From Euclidia mi (Eukaryota; Arthropoda; Insecta; Lepidoptera; Erebidae), in the NCBI GenBank assembly GCA_944739405.2, contig OX123197.2, forward strand, positions 58,752,047 through 58,816,046: DNA of 64,000 nt, written 5' to 3'. This document shows, piece by piece, positions 1 through 10,175 of this stretch (positions are counted from its first letter, which is position 1; each line of letters opens with the position of its first letter). The translations under genes and the position numbers were made by a program. The notes below the pieces were generated by a model that searched no databases, was not told the DNA's origin, and worked only from the letters and a program-made list of their open reading frames with translations.

Positions 1-1205
1 AGTTATTGAACTGTAATAATTCGCATTTTGAACTTAAGAAAATAAGGTTACCTACCTGTGAAAAATTCATATTCTGTGATATCTCGAATAATAAGATTAG
101 GCCCTATCTAAGCGAAGCTTTTAGGCATATTGCTTTTGACTCTGTTTACAGCCTCTGCCATCCGGGATTAGGACGACAAGGAAAATGATGCAGGATCGAT
201 TTTTTTGGCCTAACATGAACCACGACGTAGGTCGTTGGGCTAAAACGTGTCTGCAGTGCCAGCGGGCTAAGGTAAGTCGCCATACTACATCAGCATTGGA
301 AACATTCTTACCATGTGATAGATTTGAGCATATACATTATAGGTCCTCTGCCGACATCGTCTGAAGGTTACAGGTATTGTCTGACCATAGTTGATAGACG
401 CACGCGATGGCCGGAATGTTTTCCCATCAAAGATATCACAGCAGAAACTGTCTCACGTATAGTATACGAAGGTTGGGTTTCTCGCTTAGGGTGTCCGAAA
501 AGGTTGACGTCTGACTAAGGACGCCAGTTTGAGAGCAGGTTATTTAGCAAATTAATGAAATTATTAGGCGTATCTAAATCACGTACTACACCTTACCATC
601 CACAATGTAATGCAGCTGTGGAACGCTGGCATAGGTCGCTAAAAGCTGCGTTAACCGCTCGCTTGTGTAATAAAACATCATCGCCTTGGGTGGACGAATT
701 ACCGAGCGTATTATTAGGCCTTAGAACTGCTATTCGCAGCGATAACGGTATATGTGCAGCCCAAATGACGTATGGTACAACGTTACGACTACCAGCGGAT
801 TTTTATGACAGTAAAACTAGCACAACCTTGGACTTAGATAGTAGTTGTGAGTATGTTATATATAATTCAGCATTATAAATATATATCGGTTAGGCAGAAC
901 AGTAATTCCAATTTGTTCATTCATCCGGATTTAGGCAAATGTGACTTTGTATTCGTACGGAGTGACGCAGTTCGCAAACCTTAACAGCCAACGTACGACG
1001 GACCTTTCCGTGTCCTAAGTAGAGGTAAGAAGGTGTACGAAATACAGTTTCTGGGTAGAAAAAGTAACATTTCTATTGACCGATTGAAACCCGCTTATCA
1101 TATTGATGACAGCGGTATAGTTCCGAACGCTAACATTGATAGTCCAAATCACGATATATCGGGTACTAATAGTCCTGATCGTGATTTATCTGACACTGTA
1201 GCGTG
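1..1205 (+). pseudogene. Ty3/gypsy pol 3' fragment (integrase), decayed
   Basis: This is the integrase part of a Ty3/gypsy polyprotein, which would insert the element's cDNA in the nucleus. Residues near 100-290 show the zinc-binding H-H-C-C module (HPG, then CLQCQRAK). Residues coded at 315-880 cover the core domain: the GPLPTS start, a TSD motif, and the HPQCNAAVERW stretch with the catalytic Glu. Residues coded at about 940-1200 contain the C-terminal GPF-type module (YDGPFRV). Breaks seen: a frame change between 188 and 315, a stop at 516-518 where the family has Gln (TSD-x-G-x-QF), a stop near 982, and a frame change after 878. The element runs off the left edge, so RT and RNase H are not in view. 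It is not the same family as the copy at 36.4-39.9 kb, judging by divergent integrase residues. Family level is certain; the lineage is not. Confidence 0.85.
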
Positions 1206-1306
1206 AACAATTACTGTAAGTAAATATTTTATTTTTATATTTTATTTTATATAATATTTATTAAATTTTACCAACAATTGTTTACATCAGTACTTTATGG
1301 TAATAC

Positions 1307-1500
1307 ATACATACATACATATGCTCACGCCTTTTTCCCGTCGGGGTAGGCAGAGACAATAAAACGCCACTTGCCTCTATCCTTACAAACCTCACGCGCT
1401 TCCTCTACATTTATTACCTATTCTTTTCATACATGCTCGCCGGTTACGGGTGCTTCGGACTTTTTAGTTTTTCAAGACGTCCCCAATTTAGTCGACGAAC
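1307..1500 (-). pseudogene. LINE 3' end fragment (C-terminus plus tail)
   Basis: Read on the minus strand this codes a short C-terminal peptide ending EEAREVCKDRGKWR...AYPDGKKA-stop. It is followed by CTCTGCCTACCC, GGCGTGA and a short TATG repeat. The same peptide and tail occur on the plus strand at 6.53-7.0 kb and 28.8-28.94 kb, so this is a 5'-truncated LINE copy. The family looks RTE-like, but the clade is inferred from this tail and C-terminus only. Confidence 0.75.
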
Positions 1501-1674
1501 GTCTTAAAAGGTGATACAAGTCTATAAATAAAAATAGTAATGTAAAATGACTTATTGGTAAACGCCATACTATTACGTTGCCAGCAATCGCAAACCATGT
1601 TGTAAATGTTCACCATGTAACAACCGAAGCTAGTCAATTGAAGCTATTCAATCCTATATTGAAAAGTCCGAGAC

Positions 1675-1742
1675 CTGGCATCAATTTTGGGTAGGTATTT
1701 GAGGCAAACTAAAAACATGCCTCATATACCTAACATTGCCAG
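1675..1742. repeat. Short hairpin repeat, copy 1
   Basis: CTGGCA...TGCCAG bounds an imperfect hairpin. The inner arms TAGGTATTTGAGGCA and TGCCTCATATACCTA differ by one base and enclose an 11-nt loop. About 30 bp (1675-1704) recur inverted at 9076-9106 with one mismatch. It may be a tiny MITE or the 3' hairpin of a larger element. Confidence 0.55.
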
Positions 1743-1762
1743 GCGTTTTTTATATAGGTGTC

Positions 1763-2184
1763 TGCTTCAGTTGTACGTGACGGGTAGGACGTACGGTCGA
1801 TTGTTGTCATAGCTGTACTTTTATATATTACTTAAAATTAAATAACTGCATTAATTAACTATTTTTTATTGTAAAAGTAAAAAATCTGTTTGGAAGACGT
1901 TATACAGTAGATTAAAATTAATAAACAATTGAAAACTACATCTTAAAAACTAAAGTGATACTTAAAACTACCTTAAACTATAAAAAGTGACCTGGATATT
2001 TATAATATAATACAAAAACCTAATTAAAGTGCATTTTGAGTGTAGATCGGGCTATGGCGGTGACTGTAAAACGTTGAACATAGCTGTGGCACCATCAGTT
2101 TCCCATAAAAACAACAAACAGTACAATGTCATCTAGCAGAATCGAGAGAACTATTGAATTTGAGTCTACATTTATTTACAAATC
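1763..2184 (+). other. Probable 5' leader of the CR1-like LINE
   Basis: AT-rich sequence without a coding frame lies directly before the ORF1 start at 2185 and is followed by the element in the same orientation. The exact 5' end of the element cannot be set from one copy. Confidence 0.35.
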
Positions 2185-3240
2185 ATGGCTAAATGTGCTG
2201 CTTGTGGCAAATTGTTGTGGCTGCCAAGTGGGTTGCTGCTTGTAATGTTTGCAGCAATAAATATCACCTTGCATGCGTGTCATTGAAAGAATCACCAAAG
2301 ACTAGCAAATGGCAATGTTTATCTTGTAAGAATAGTCTACTTCTTTAACCGCCTCTACAAAAAAGATATTTGGTGATGGCTGTGAGAGTATGGCCTCTGA
2401 TTCCGCTAGCACTATTACCTCGTTTGAGGATGCGGCAGAACAAGATATTTATCAGCGTGAAGATCTACCTTTGCACTCCCGAGTGGACTTGTTGCATGAG
2501 ATGCGGCTGATAAGAATTGAAATACGCAACATGAGAGAAGAGTTAAAGAGCGAGCTTACAGAGATTCGTAGGGAAGTGGCCGATCTCCGCCAGACCGTAT
2601 TCACGTGCCAGGAACGGATAGATGCCCTAGACGGCAGGGTGGCGGCTCTCGAGAAGCGGCAATCAGATGATACCTCTACTGATTTACAGTGTAAATTAGA
2701 ACAGACGGTTAACCATCTCAAATTGGAGCTGAATGTTCGTGAGCAGGAGTTGCTGTGCTCCGACATAGAAATGTAGGAGGGTAGTAGAGAAAACGTTACC
2801 CACACCGTGGAGCTGTTGACCATGAAGCTGGGCGTGACAATAGACACTAGAGATACAGTCTTCGCCGAGCGGGTGGGACCTAAGCCCAACGTGGAGACAA
2901 CTGGGACAACCCGAACGAGTGTAGACCACGGGCTGGGCGGTGCGCGAGGGCGTCGGATAGTAGTGAGGCTAACGCGCAGGGAGCTTCGCAACGAGCTGCT
3001 CGTGCGACGCGGCGCCACCTTGGCGGAGCTCGGGCTCGCCGCGCCCCCGCAGCGCTTCTACGTCAACGAGCGGCTCACCCGCACCGACTGACAGCTGCTC
3101 TATCGCACTCGTCAGGCCGCCGAGCAGCATGGCTGAAGGTATACCTGGACAAGGCGAGGAAAAATATTTACCAGGTAGGCTGACGGTAAGCGTGCATATA
3201 ACATACGCTCCGAGGAAGAACTGGACCGTGTTTTTGGTAT
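2185..3240 (+). pseudogene. CR1-like LINE ORF1 (PHD finger, coiled coil), decayed
   Basis: ORF1 of a lepidopteran CR1-type LINE, a nucleic-acid-binding partner of the retrotransposon RNP. From the ATG at 2185 the first residues carry CAACGK, then after a frameshift CNVCSNKYHLACV and WQCLSCK, the Cys/His spacing of a PHD-type zinc finger. A long coiled coil follows (coded about 2480-2770). A basic RNA-binding-like segment comes next (coded 2920-3230), ending with RAYNIRSEEELDRVFG. One reading frame holds from 2390 to about 3237 apart from stops at 2774-2776, 3089-3091, about 3134 and about 3176. The third looks like Trp to stop and the fourth like Gln to stop. The PHD finger sits in a different frame, so at least one indel exists upstream. 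It cannot code a functional protein. Confidence 0.8.
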
Positions 3241-3669
3241 TTTTTCTTTATTTATTCGTTTACAAACAAGAGCATCTAAACACTGCTTGTCAAATAGGCA
3301 CGATGATTTTATTTATTTACGTGAGGAATCTGTGAGTTATTATATTTATCTCCGTTGTATACTTATTCAGTGAAACATCTTAAAATTTGTTTATGTAAAT
3401 TGCAATTGCAGGCTTTTGATTTGTAACATTGGCCATCATATCTGATTATTGTCGTTCATTTACTGTTTGATTTATAATATGGGACATGATACAATCAAAA
3501 ACTTTCAATGCTTTCCCAATTATATTTACACATGTCTTCTACAAACTAAACACACCTATAAACAAAACCTATGTATAAAGATCAACATGTGTTTACATAC
3601 AATTGTACTGTTAATATGGGCAAAGCAAAATAGAAATATAATTACACTTACAAATGGTTAGGGATAGCA

Positions 3670-6245
3670 AGTTTTGGACTATTCAATGCTGGGTCCCTAG
3701 GGTCACGGCAGAAGAAATTTCTGTTGGCAATGGAGAATGCGAAAGAAGACATCATGGCAGTTAATGAGACCTGGCTTAGGGAGGGGGAGGAGGGCCGTGC
3801 GTCCAAAGTACCTCAATATAGGTTACGGCATGTACCTCGCCCGAAGAATGTGCGTGGTGGTAGGGGAGGTGGCGTTGGTTTTTATGTGCGAAAGGATCTA
3901 CATGTTTGCACCTTGCCCACCCGCCATCACCTATGGTGGAACAGATGTGGATCAGGATGCAGGTGAATAAACAGTGTGTTGTTATTGGAACAGCTTACAG
4001 GCCCTCCTGGCTAGACTTTATGTGCTTTTGCCGATATAGTTGTTCTTCTTGGCGACTTCAACATTAACTATTTAAATACAAATGATAGGAAAACTAAATC
4101 TTTTTGGGTCACGTACAGGGCACTGTAGGATATAATTATAGAAATTTTTAATAAGGACCTAATTAAAATTGACTGGAATCACATATTAAGCTTTAGTGAT
4201 GTCAATACAATGGTGGATACATTTACCTCTTATATCCTGAACCTGTTTGATTTACATGAACTACTTAGAAAAGTCTTAAATAAGGAGAGAGGTCACCCTT
4301 GGATAACTGACACTATTAAGGATATGGTCAGGCTACAGGACAAGTCCCACCAGCGTTACAAATCTAGCAAATCATAGTCTCACTATAATATGTATAAAGA
4401 CCTTAAAAGAATTGTTAAAGCTGCCATAATTAGTGAAAAGAGTGCTTATTTTAAAACCAATATTAATATGTACAAAAGAGACCCCAAAAGATTATGGAAT
4501 AGTATCAGATCAGTTGTAAACTATCAAAATAAATATAATTGCCAGTTACCTTACTATTGTAATGACCCTGAAGTTATCAATAAACACTTTCTTGATGTCA
4601 CAGGCAATAGTGAGGTCACTATTTTAGAGTTAACTTACTTCGAATTTAACCGCTATAGTTCAGGGTGTTTCCAACTTCAACCCACTACTGAAGAAGCTGT
4701 CCTTAAGATCATTCGTGGGCTCCAATCTAGTGCCCTAGGGATTGATAGTATATCTCTTGACATGCTGGTCTTGACATTCCCACATACGCTTTCTAATCAC
4801 TGGTATTGTCAACAGATCAATTACATCTTCATCGTTGCCTGACTTATGGAAGGCTGCAATAGTGAGACCCATTCCTAAAAAGGCCAATCCACTCAGTATA
4901 AAAGATCTACGACCAATCAGTCTTTTACTATGTATATCTAAGATACTGGAGAAAGTGGTCTGCCTATTGAGGAGTATAATGTTCTACCTGAAAGACAACC
5001 TAGCTTTCGGGTGGGTCATAGTACAACCACAGCCTTAATTGATGTTGTGGATAACATCCTGGAGGACAGAGACCTTGCATTATTGGACTGTTCTATTGTA
5101 TCAGTGTACCGCTTCTCCTTTCAAAGCTTGCATATTATGGATGTGACCATAAATCAATATGCTGGTTTGCTAGCTATTTAAGTAATCGATATCAGCTTGT
5201 TCAGGTGACGGAAAATGATGGTAGTAAGACAACATCTTCACTTGGTTCAGTGGTGAGAGGCGTCCCCCATGGATCCATTTTGGGCCCACTTCTGTTCATA
5301 ATTTACACAGCAGACATAGGGAGAACTATAACTCAAGCTAGATTCCACCTGTATGCTGCCGATATCCAATTGTATGTGTCTTGCAGGCCGGAGAGCTGCT
5401 CTGAAACTGTGGGTGAGATGAATAAAGATTTAGACAATGTATCAGACTGGGCGAGCAGAAATTTTCTAATACTTAACCCAAATAAGTCTTACTTTTTATT
5501 CATTGGCACTAGGGAGATGGTGAGCAGGGTGCAGGGGTGTGAGCTGGATGTGAAGATCAAAGGTTGTTAAATAGAGCAGGTACTAGAAGCTCGGAACCTA
5601 GGTGTTATATTTGACCGGTGCTTGCACTTTGAAACTCATATTGCAGAGGTAGTGCGAAACTGTTTTTATAGGCTGTAACTACTGTATTAGCATCGACCCT
5701 ATATTAGTGAAGACATGCGTATTCACTTATGTGACACATTGATCTTGTCCAAACTGACTTATGCAGACACGGTTTATGGGGCCTGTCTGCTAAACCGAAC
5801 TGAAAGGCTAATACAGCGGGTGCAAATTGCCTGTGCACGATACTGTTTTAATGTACCACCACACTAACATATTACACCCTTTCTAAACAAAAACAGGATC
5901 TTAAAGATGTCATCTCACAGGAAACTTCACCTGGCCTCACTTCTTTTTGATGTTGTAATTACAGATAGGCCCACATACCTCTACAACAACTTACATGTTC
6001 CAGCGATCTCAAAAAAACACAATACGAGAGGGTCTATTTAGCTCTCTCTAAGCTTTCGTTCGGTGTCTAGGCGTAACCTATTAGTTACGCCTAGACACCG
6101 AACGAAAGCTTTTCGGGGTAGTTTCAAAATAATTGCAACTCACTGTTGGAGTGACCTGCCACCACCTTTAAGAACCCTGAAATCAAGGTGCAGTTTTAGT
6201 AAAAAATACAAGCAACATCTGCTAAAACAACAGCTACAACTTTAA
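3670..6245 (+). pseudogene. CR1-like LINE ORF2 (endonuclease-reverse transcriptase), decayed
   Basis: ORF2 of the same LINE. An APE-type endonuclease starts near 3680: AMENAKEDIMAVNETWLREG at 3730-3790, the LLGDFNINYL motif near 4050. The RT domain follows: PIPKKANPLSIKDLRPISLL at 4860-4930, SVVRGVPHGSILGPLLFIIY at 5250-5310, and AADIQLY at 5357-5378 where the YADD box should be (catalytic Asp pair altered to AD). The C-terminal region continues to 6245 (CWSDLPPPLR). Many stops and frame changes break it, and a fold-back duplication interrupts it at 6050-6111. ORF1 just upstream in the same orientation confirms a single element of about 4.2 kb. Clade CR1 (Zenon-like) is inferred from the PHD ORF1 and RT motifs. 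Confidence 0.85.
6050..6111. repeat. Perfect inverted duplication, 28-bp arms, 6-nt loop
   Basis: Arm 6050-6077 and arm 6084-6111 are exact reverse complements with loop CTATTA. The right arm is in register with LINE coding sequence (RHRTKAF, then FRGSFKI). The left arm is therefore the added inverted copy. Confidence 0.95.
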
Positions 6246-6527
6246 ACTTACCACGACAAGGCATATCAATCCAGATAGGTCTCACTGTATCGTATTCCAA
6301 CCGGCCAGCGACGCATTTCTCTATCTCCTTGGCCGTTTGTGTGTGACTTAGTGAAATGAGTTTCAGGATTTCCTCTTGCTCGGCTCAAAACTGTGTTATG
6401 TATGTACTCTCATAAACTAATAACGTTCTGAAGCACGGAAGACACACAAAACAAATTATCAGATACATAGGTCGACGATAACGACATATATTGTAATGGT
6501 TCACAAATTAACATGTTTTACACGATA
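6246..6527 (+). other. Likely 3' UTR of the CR1-like LINE
   Basis: No coding potential. It follows the ORF2 stop and ends where another LINE fragment begins at about 6528. The element end is not defined by a recognised tail. Confidence 0.35.
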
Positions 6528-7006
6528 CTCTTATGTATGGTAGTGATAGTTGGGTATGGCAGAAGAGTCATGAAAGTAGAATAAATGCTGTAGAAATGAG
6601 AGCACTGAGAAGTATGTGTGGTGTTTCTTTGAAAGACAGAGTAAAGAATTGTGTGATAAGAGGGTATTGTGGGGTAAAAGAAGATGTAGTGACAAGCATC
6701 GAGAAAGGTATGCTAAGATGGTTTGGGCACGTGGAGAGGATGGATGATGAAAGACTGACCAAGCAGATATATTAGGCAAGTGTGGAAGGGACAGGACGAA
6801 GGGGAAGACCTCGGCGGACGTTCTCTGACCAGATTGGAGACATCCTAAAAACAGGACAGGTTAGAAGTACCCTGAACAGAAGAGCATGCATGAGGAATCT
6901 GATGGGAGTGAATGAAGCAAGAGAGATATGTCAGGATCATTGCAAATGGCGTTCCGTAGTCTCTGCCTACCCCTCCGGGAAACAGGCGTGAGTCTATGTA
7001 TGTATG
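6528..7006 (+). pseudogene. LINE C-terminal fragment with complete 3' tail
   Basis: One reading frame runs 6533-6991 with a single stop at 6773-6775. Residues include YGSDSWVWQKSHESR, LRSMCGVSLKDR, GMLRWFGHVERMDDERLTKQ and CKWRSVVSAYPSGKQA. These are typical of the region after the RT thumb in RTE-like lepidopteran LINEs. The end has the tail CTCTGCCTACCCCTCCGGG, then ACAGGCGTGA and TATG repeats. It is 5'-truncated at about 6528, as target-primed reverse transcription often produces. Copies of the tail occur at 1.3, 17.45 and 28.8 kb. Confidence 0.85.
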
Positions 7007-7500
7007 AATTTAAAATTTTCTGAGAATTTTTATTGGTGGTTTCCACCATTTTTATCTATGCTTGGCGTCTATTTCCAACTTTTATAATCAGTATAGTCAT
7101 AGAAGTGCATGTACGCGTTTGCCATAGATAGGTGACAATGGTGGAAGCACACCGATTGTCCATTGTTGTTTATACACCACTATTTTTTAATTAGTACAAA
7201 AAATTTAACGGGGCACTAAGTGTGTTTAACTGATCATATTTATGTAGTTAAAAAATAAAAACACTAAGTCCCAAAACTGTCTCAAAACTGTCCACGAAAA
7301 TACGCAATAATTGGTGGTAAATGCATAATTACGACCCGCGTACTATGACTTGTAAAAGTAGTAAATGCTCCATTGATAAATTCCCCCGTCCCTCTGCGCC
7401 CGCGCCGCATCCCGATCGATGCGACAAACAGTGCTAAATTACTAGCTGAACTGAGCGCATCAATTTAATTGTTTGTCTACGTTTGCCCGACGCGAGGCTT
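7007..7500. other. No gene recognised; possible promoter-proximal DNA
   Basis: No ORF or repeat recognised. The last 120 bases are clearly more GC-rich and CpG-containing than the surroundings and lead into the candidate first exon. Confidence 0.3.
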
Positions 7501-7501
7501 A

Positions 7502-7727
7502 TCAGTTCACATCACTTGAGTATGTAGCTGCTTGAGTATGTAATGCTTCGTGCGTACTTTTTGAGTGGAGGAATCGCGACTGCAGCTGTGTACCCATATA
7601 CATCTTTTTGTGAGTGTACAAAAGTGAGTTAAAACAGCGCATATTGGACGCTTTTGACGAAGTGGAAAGACAGAAGCGTACTGCTTGACAATGGTGGTGG
7701 ACGTTTCGAAGGACAATGGAAATACTT
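7502..7727 (+). other. Candidate host-gene first exon (5' UTR plus 12 codons)
   Basis: TCAGTT at 7502-7507 matches the arthropod initiator. An ATG at 7691 in good context (GACAATGG) opens twelve codons, MVVDVSKDNGNT. At 7728 the frame meets GTAAGTTT, a strong 5' splice donor, leaving phase 1. Read without splicing, the frame stops a few codons later. The segment lacks similarity to the mobile elements nearby. No downstream exon was found in the window and the peptide is not recognised. The call rests on initiator, start context and donor alone, each of which can occur by chance. Confidence 0.3.
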
Positions 7728-7756
7728 GTAAGTTTAGTAAATAATACGTACTTAAG

Positions 7757-7862
7757 TAAATAATAATTTGATGCGGGCGGGTCAAAATAGGTCTGTGTGG
7801 AGAACCTTGAGGGAGGCTTATGTCCAGTAGTGGACGTGTCTAACATAATGATGATAAAATAA
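7757..7862 (+). mobile_element. RTE LINE 3' end fragment
   Basis: Contains GAGAACCTTGAGGGAGGC, then TTATGTCCAGTAGTGGACGT and a short ATGATGATAAA tail. This is the usual end of lepidopteran RTE elements (peptide LEGGLCP). No coding remains beyond the last few codons. Confidence 0.7.
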
Positions 7863-7865
7863 TAT

Positions 7866-8387
7866 TTGTAAATAGCAGATGATTCTAACTTCATAAATAC
7901 GCCAAAATTACTCTTTTCTTTTATTACAGAATACCTTCTTTTATTTTGATATGTGTTTGCATTCTAATTACATACCTCCGTATTTAATTACTTGTAAAAT
8001 GGTAAATTTTGCCGGTACTAAGCCCGGATGAAGTATGAAAGAGAGGGTAGAATTTACAAAATTAAAAAGTAATTACCCACACTTATTATTTTGCTTCATT
8101 TTATTGTCTAAGGCTACCTACATTATAAGTGCGACGGAAAGAATTCGTAAGAGTAGGACGGAAAGTAAGTACTATCAATGAAGTAGTGAATGGATTGTAA
8201 AATATGTCTATGATTTAGGTGAGATTTTCTACAAAAAAGAAATGATTATAACTTTGCTATTTATAGATGTTATGAAATTCCTACGTCACATATATGATAA
8301 TAATGTCTTCGCTAATATGTCCTTAAAGTTTTTGTACTAATTAAAAAATAGTGGTGTATATTTAGTAATTTAGGATTTAACTTAAAT
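7866..8387. other. No feature recognised
   Basis: AT-rich sequence without a supported ORF, repeat match or tRNA-like segment. Confidence 0.3.
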
Positions 8388-8411
8388 GTGCAGCATTTAT
8401 ATAGAATATTT

Positions 8412-8771
8412 TTGCTCCTGAGAATGTTGCGATGGATGTGTGGAGTTACGAGAATGGATAAGATTAGGAATGAATACGTGAGAGGTAGTCTAAAAGTGGC
8501 GCCTATAGACGAGAAAGTGAAAGGAAGTCGTTTGACTTGGTATGGACATATTATGCGTAGAGCTGATATGTATGTAGGTAAGCAAGTGATGAATATGAAG
8601 TTAGAGGGATGGAAAGGGAGAGGGAGGCCAAGGAAAAGATGGATGGACTGTGTGAGGATGGATATGAAAGAGAAAGGGGTAAATGATCAGATGACGGGCG
8701 ACAGAAAAGAAGGGAAGCGAAGGACGTACTGTGCCGACCCCAAAGATGCCCACAAGCTGGCAATATGCTGA
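8412..8771 (+). pseudogene. RTE-like LINE C-terminal fragment
   Basis: A frame open from 8388 to 8771 codes [54 protein letters not shown] and [10 protein letters not shown]. These are typical of the C-terminal end of RTE-clade ORF2 proteins in Lepidoptera. The copy starts abruptly near 8412, so it is 5'-truncated. The TE-like frame has no internal stop over about 115 codons, suggesting moderate age. Downstream sequence up to about 8870 may be its 3' UTR. Confidence 0.8.
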
Positions 8772-9008
8772 GTTGGGAACCGATTATGTTTAGGTTTAGT
8801 TCGTTTTTAAGCTTTTTTTGTTACTTTCTGTGACAAACCTAAACAGAATAAATTAGTTTTTATTTTCTTTTATTTCTTTCAAAATACTTTTGCATGCGAC
8901 TGGCAATGTTAAGGCCTCGACAAAATCTTCTGCCTTATGCTTCTTTTTATTCCTTAAACAAAACTAAAACAGTTTTATTATTTTCGTAATTTTCTATAGC
9001 CCCACTAC

Positions 9009-9110
9009 TCGCCAGCCAGGTCTGCATTTCCGTGTTGGGGTATAAATGGAGAGTTAAGAGGCAATTTTTCAGATTGCCTCATATACCTACCCAAAATTGA
9101 TGCCAGCTCT
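9009..9110. repeat. Short hairpin repeat, copy 2
   Basis: 9076-9106 is the reverse complement of 1675-1704 with one mismatch. The neighbouring GAGGCAA and TTGCCTC form a small stem with a 9-nt loop, as in the first copy. Borders are approximate. Confidence 0.45.
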
Positions 9111-9119
9111 CCTACTATA

Positions 9120-9692
9120 CTAGAAACTGTTAGGCATTACCGTACTCTACAGAGCTTGCTCCAACTGATGATTAGTAACTTCTTTAAGATTTGGACAACT
9201 ATTTGCAATTATTTAATTCGAATCTGATGAGGCAGTCAAATTTCACCTCAAGGATTTGTTAGACCTTGATTTATTTTTGCAAACGGATTCAATTATTTAC
9301 CCATAAATAGCAGAAGTGCTTTGAATGTTATGTACGTGACACTACAATTATTTAAAGATCAGATTTCGTATACATCTATGTACATTGTTTTACTTTGTTA
9401 ATATGAACAGTGATACCCAAAGGGTCTTGGATAATAACCCACGGTGCGCACTACTGACTTTTGAAAGTTATGCGCGTATTAAATTGTTAATTATAACTTA
9501 CTCAACGGTGAAGCGAAGTATCATGATTAAATTTGCAAATCTGCTAGGTTTCCATAATGCTCTCGAAATACATGTGACATATGCTATCTTGATCAGTATG
9601 TTGGACCATGATGGCTTAACCCTTCTCAGAGTAAGATGGGGCCCAGCTATAGGGCAGTTTATAAACAGGGCAAATTATTGTTATTAACTTTT
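9120..9692. other. No feature recognised
   Basis: An open frame of 100 codons at 9385-9687 has no recognisable domain, and I treat it as chance. No repeats recognised. Confidence 0.3.
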
Positions 9693-9699
9693 TTTTTAT

Positions 9700-9952
9700 T
9701 GACTCACGTCTATATCCCCTTAAGGGTAAGCAGATGTGTATCATATTACACCAACATGTTGCCACGTTATGTATTTGTAGGTGCCAAGTAATAGGGCACG
9801 AGCCTATTGCCGTTACTGGGTACTTTGCTGCTAGACACCGTGTTGCTACTGAGAATGCCGAAAACTTTGTGGCACTTTTACCCGACCCGGGGATTGATCC
9901 CGGAATCTCCCGATCAGCAGACGCATACGCTATCAAATGGACCACGGAGGCA
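9700..9952 (-). mobile_element. tRNA-derived SINE (family A)
   Basis: On the minus strand it begins TGCCTCCGTGGTCC and contains a degenerate B box with the GGGATCAATCCCC context. It then has the family body (TCAGTAGCA, GTACCCAGTAACGGCAATAG) and a tail related to GGGGATATAGACGTGAGTC. The A box TGGTCCATTTG is degenerate. Other copies are at 12.6, 14.8, 31.7 and 60.8 kb. Confidence 0.8.
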
Positions 9953-10111
9953 GGCATCAATATTATACCAAAGTACCGAAGAACCGAGTATTTAAAAGAT
10001 TTAATAATATGTACATAATTCTTTTTTCACCGCGATGATAAAATATACTTTCTAGGATCCATCATAATCGATCAAACTTTAAATAGCTACATATAACGGC
10101 TCAATCTTCAT

Positions 10112-10175
10112 GATAAAGGTATTGACCTTCCCAATGGAAATGAAAGAGATAATCCCCTGATAAGGTCAAAGGTCA
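10112..10175 (+). promoter_or_regulatory. GATA plus nuclear-receptor half-site cluster with perfect DR1
   Basis: Seen directly: TGATAAAGG at 10111-10119, TGACCT at 10123-10128, TGATAAGG at 10159-10166, and AGGTCA-A-AGGTCA at 10163-10175. The last is a perfect DR1. DR1 is the preferred site of HNF4 and RXR/USP-type receptors, and GATAA of GATA factors. The pairing within 64 bp and lack of mobile-element similarity make an enhancer plausible, but it is untested. Confidence 0.35.

Noticed and set aside
2452..3018. 188-codon open frame on the minus strand
   Set aside because: Antisense shadow of the LINE ORF1 coding region; Ser/Arg-rich composition follows from the reverse reading.
7502..7894. 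130-codon open frame on the minus strand
   Set aside because: No domain, Ser/Thr/His-rich by chance, and it runs across an RTE tail and the candidate exon.
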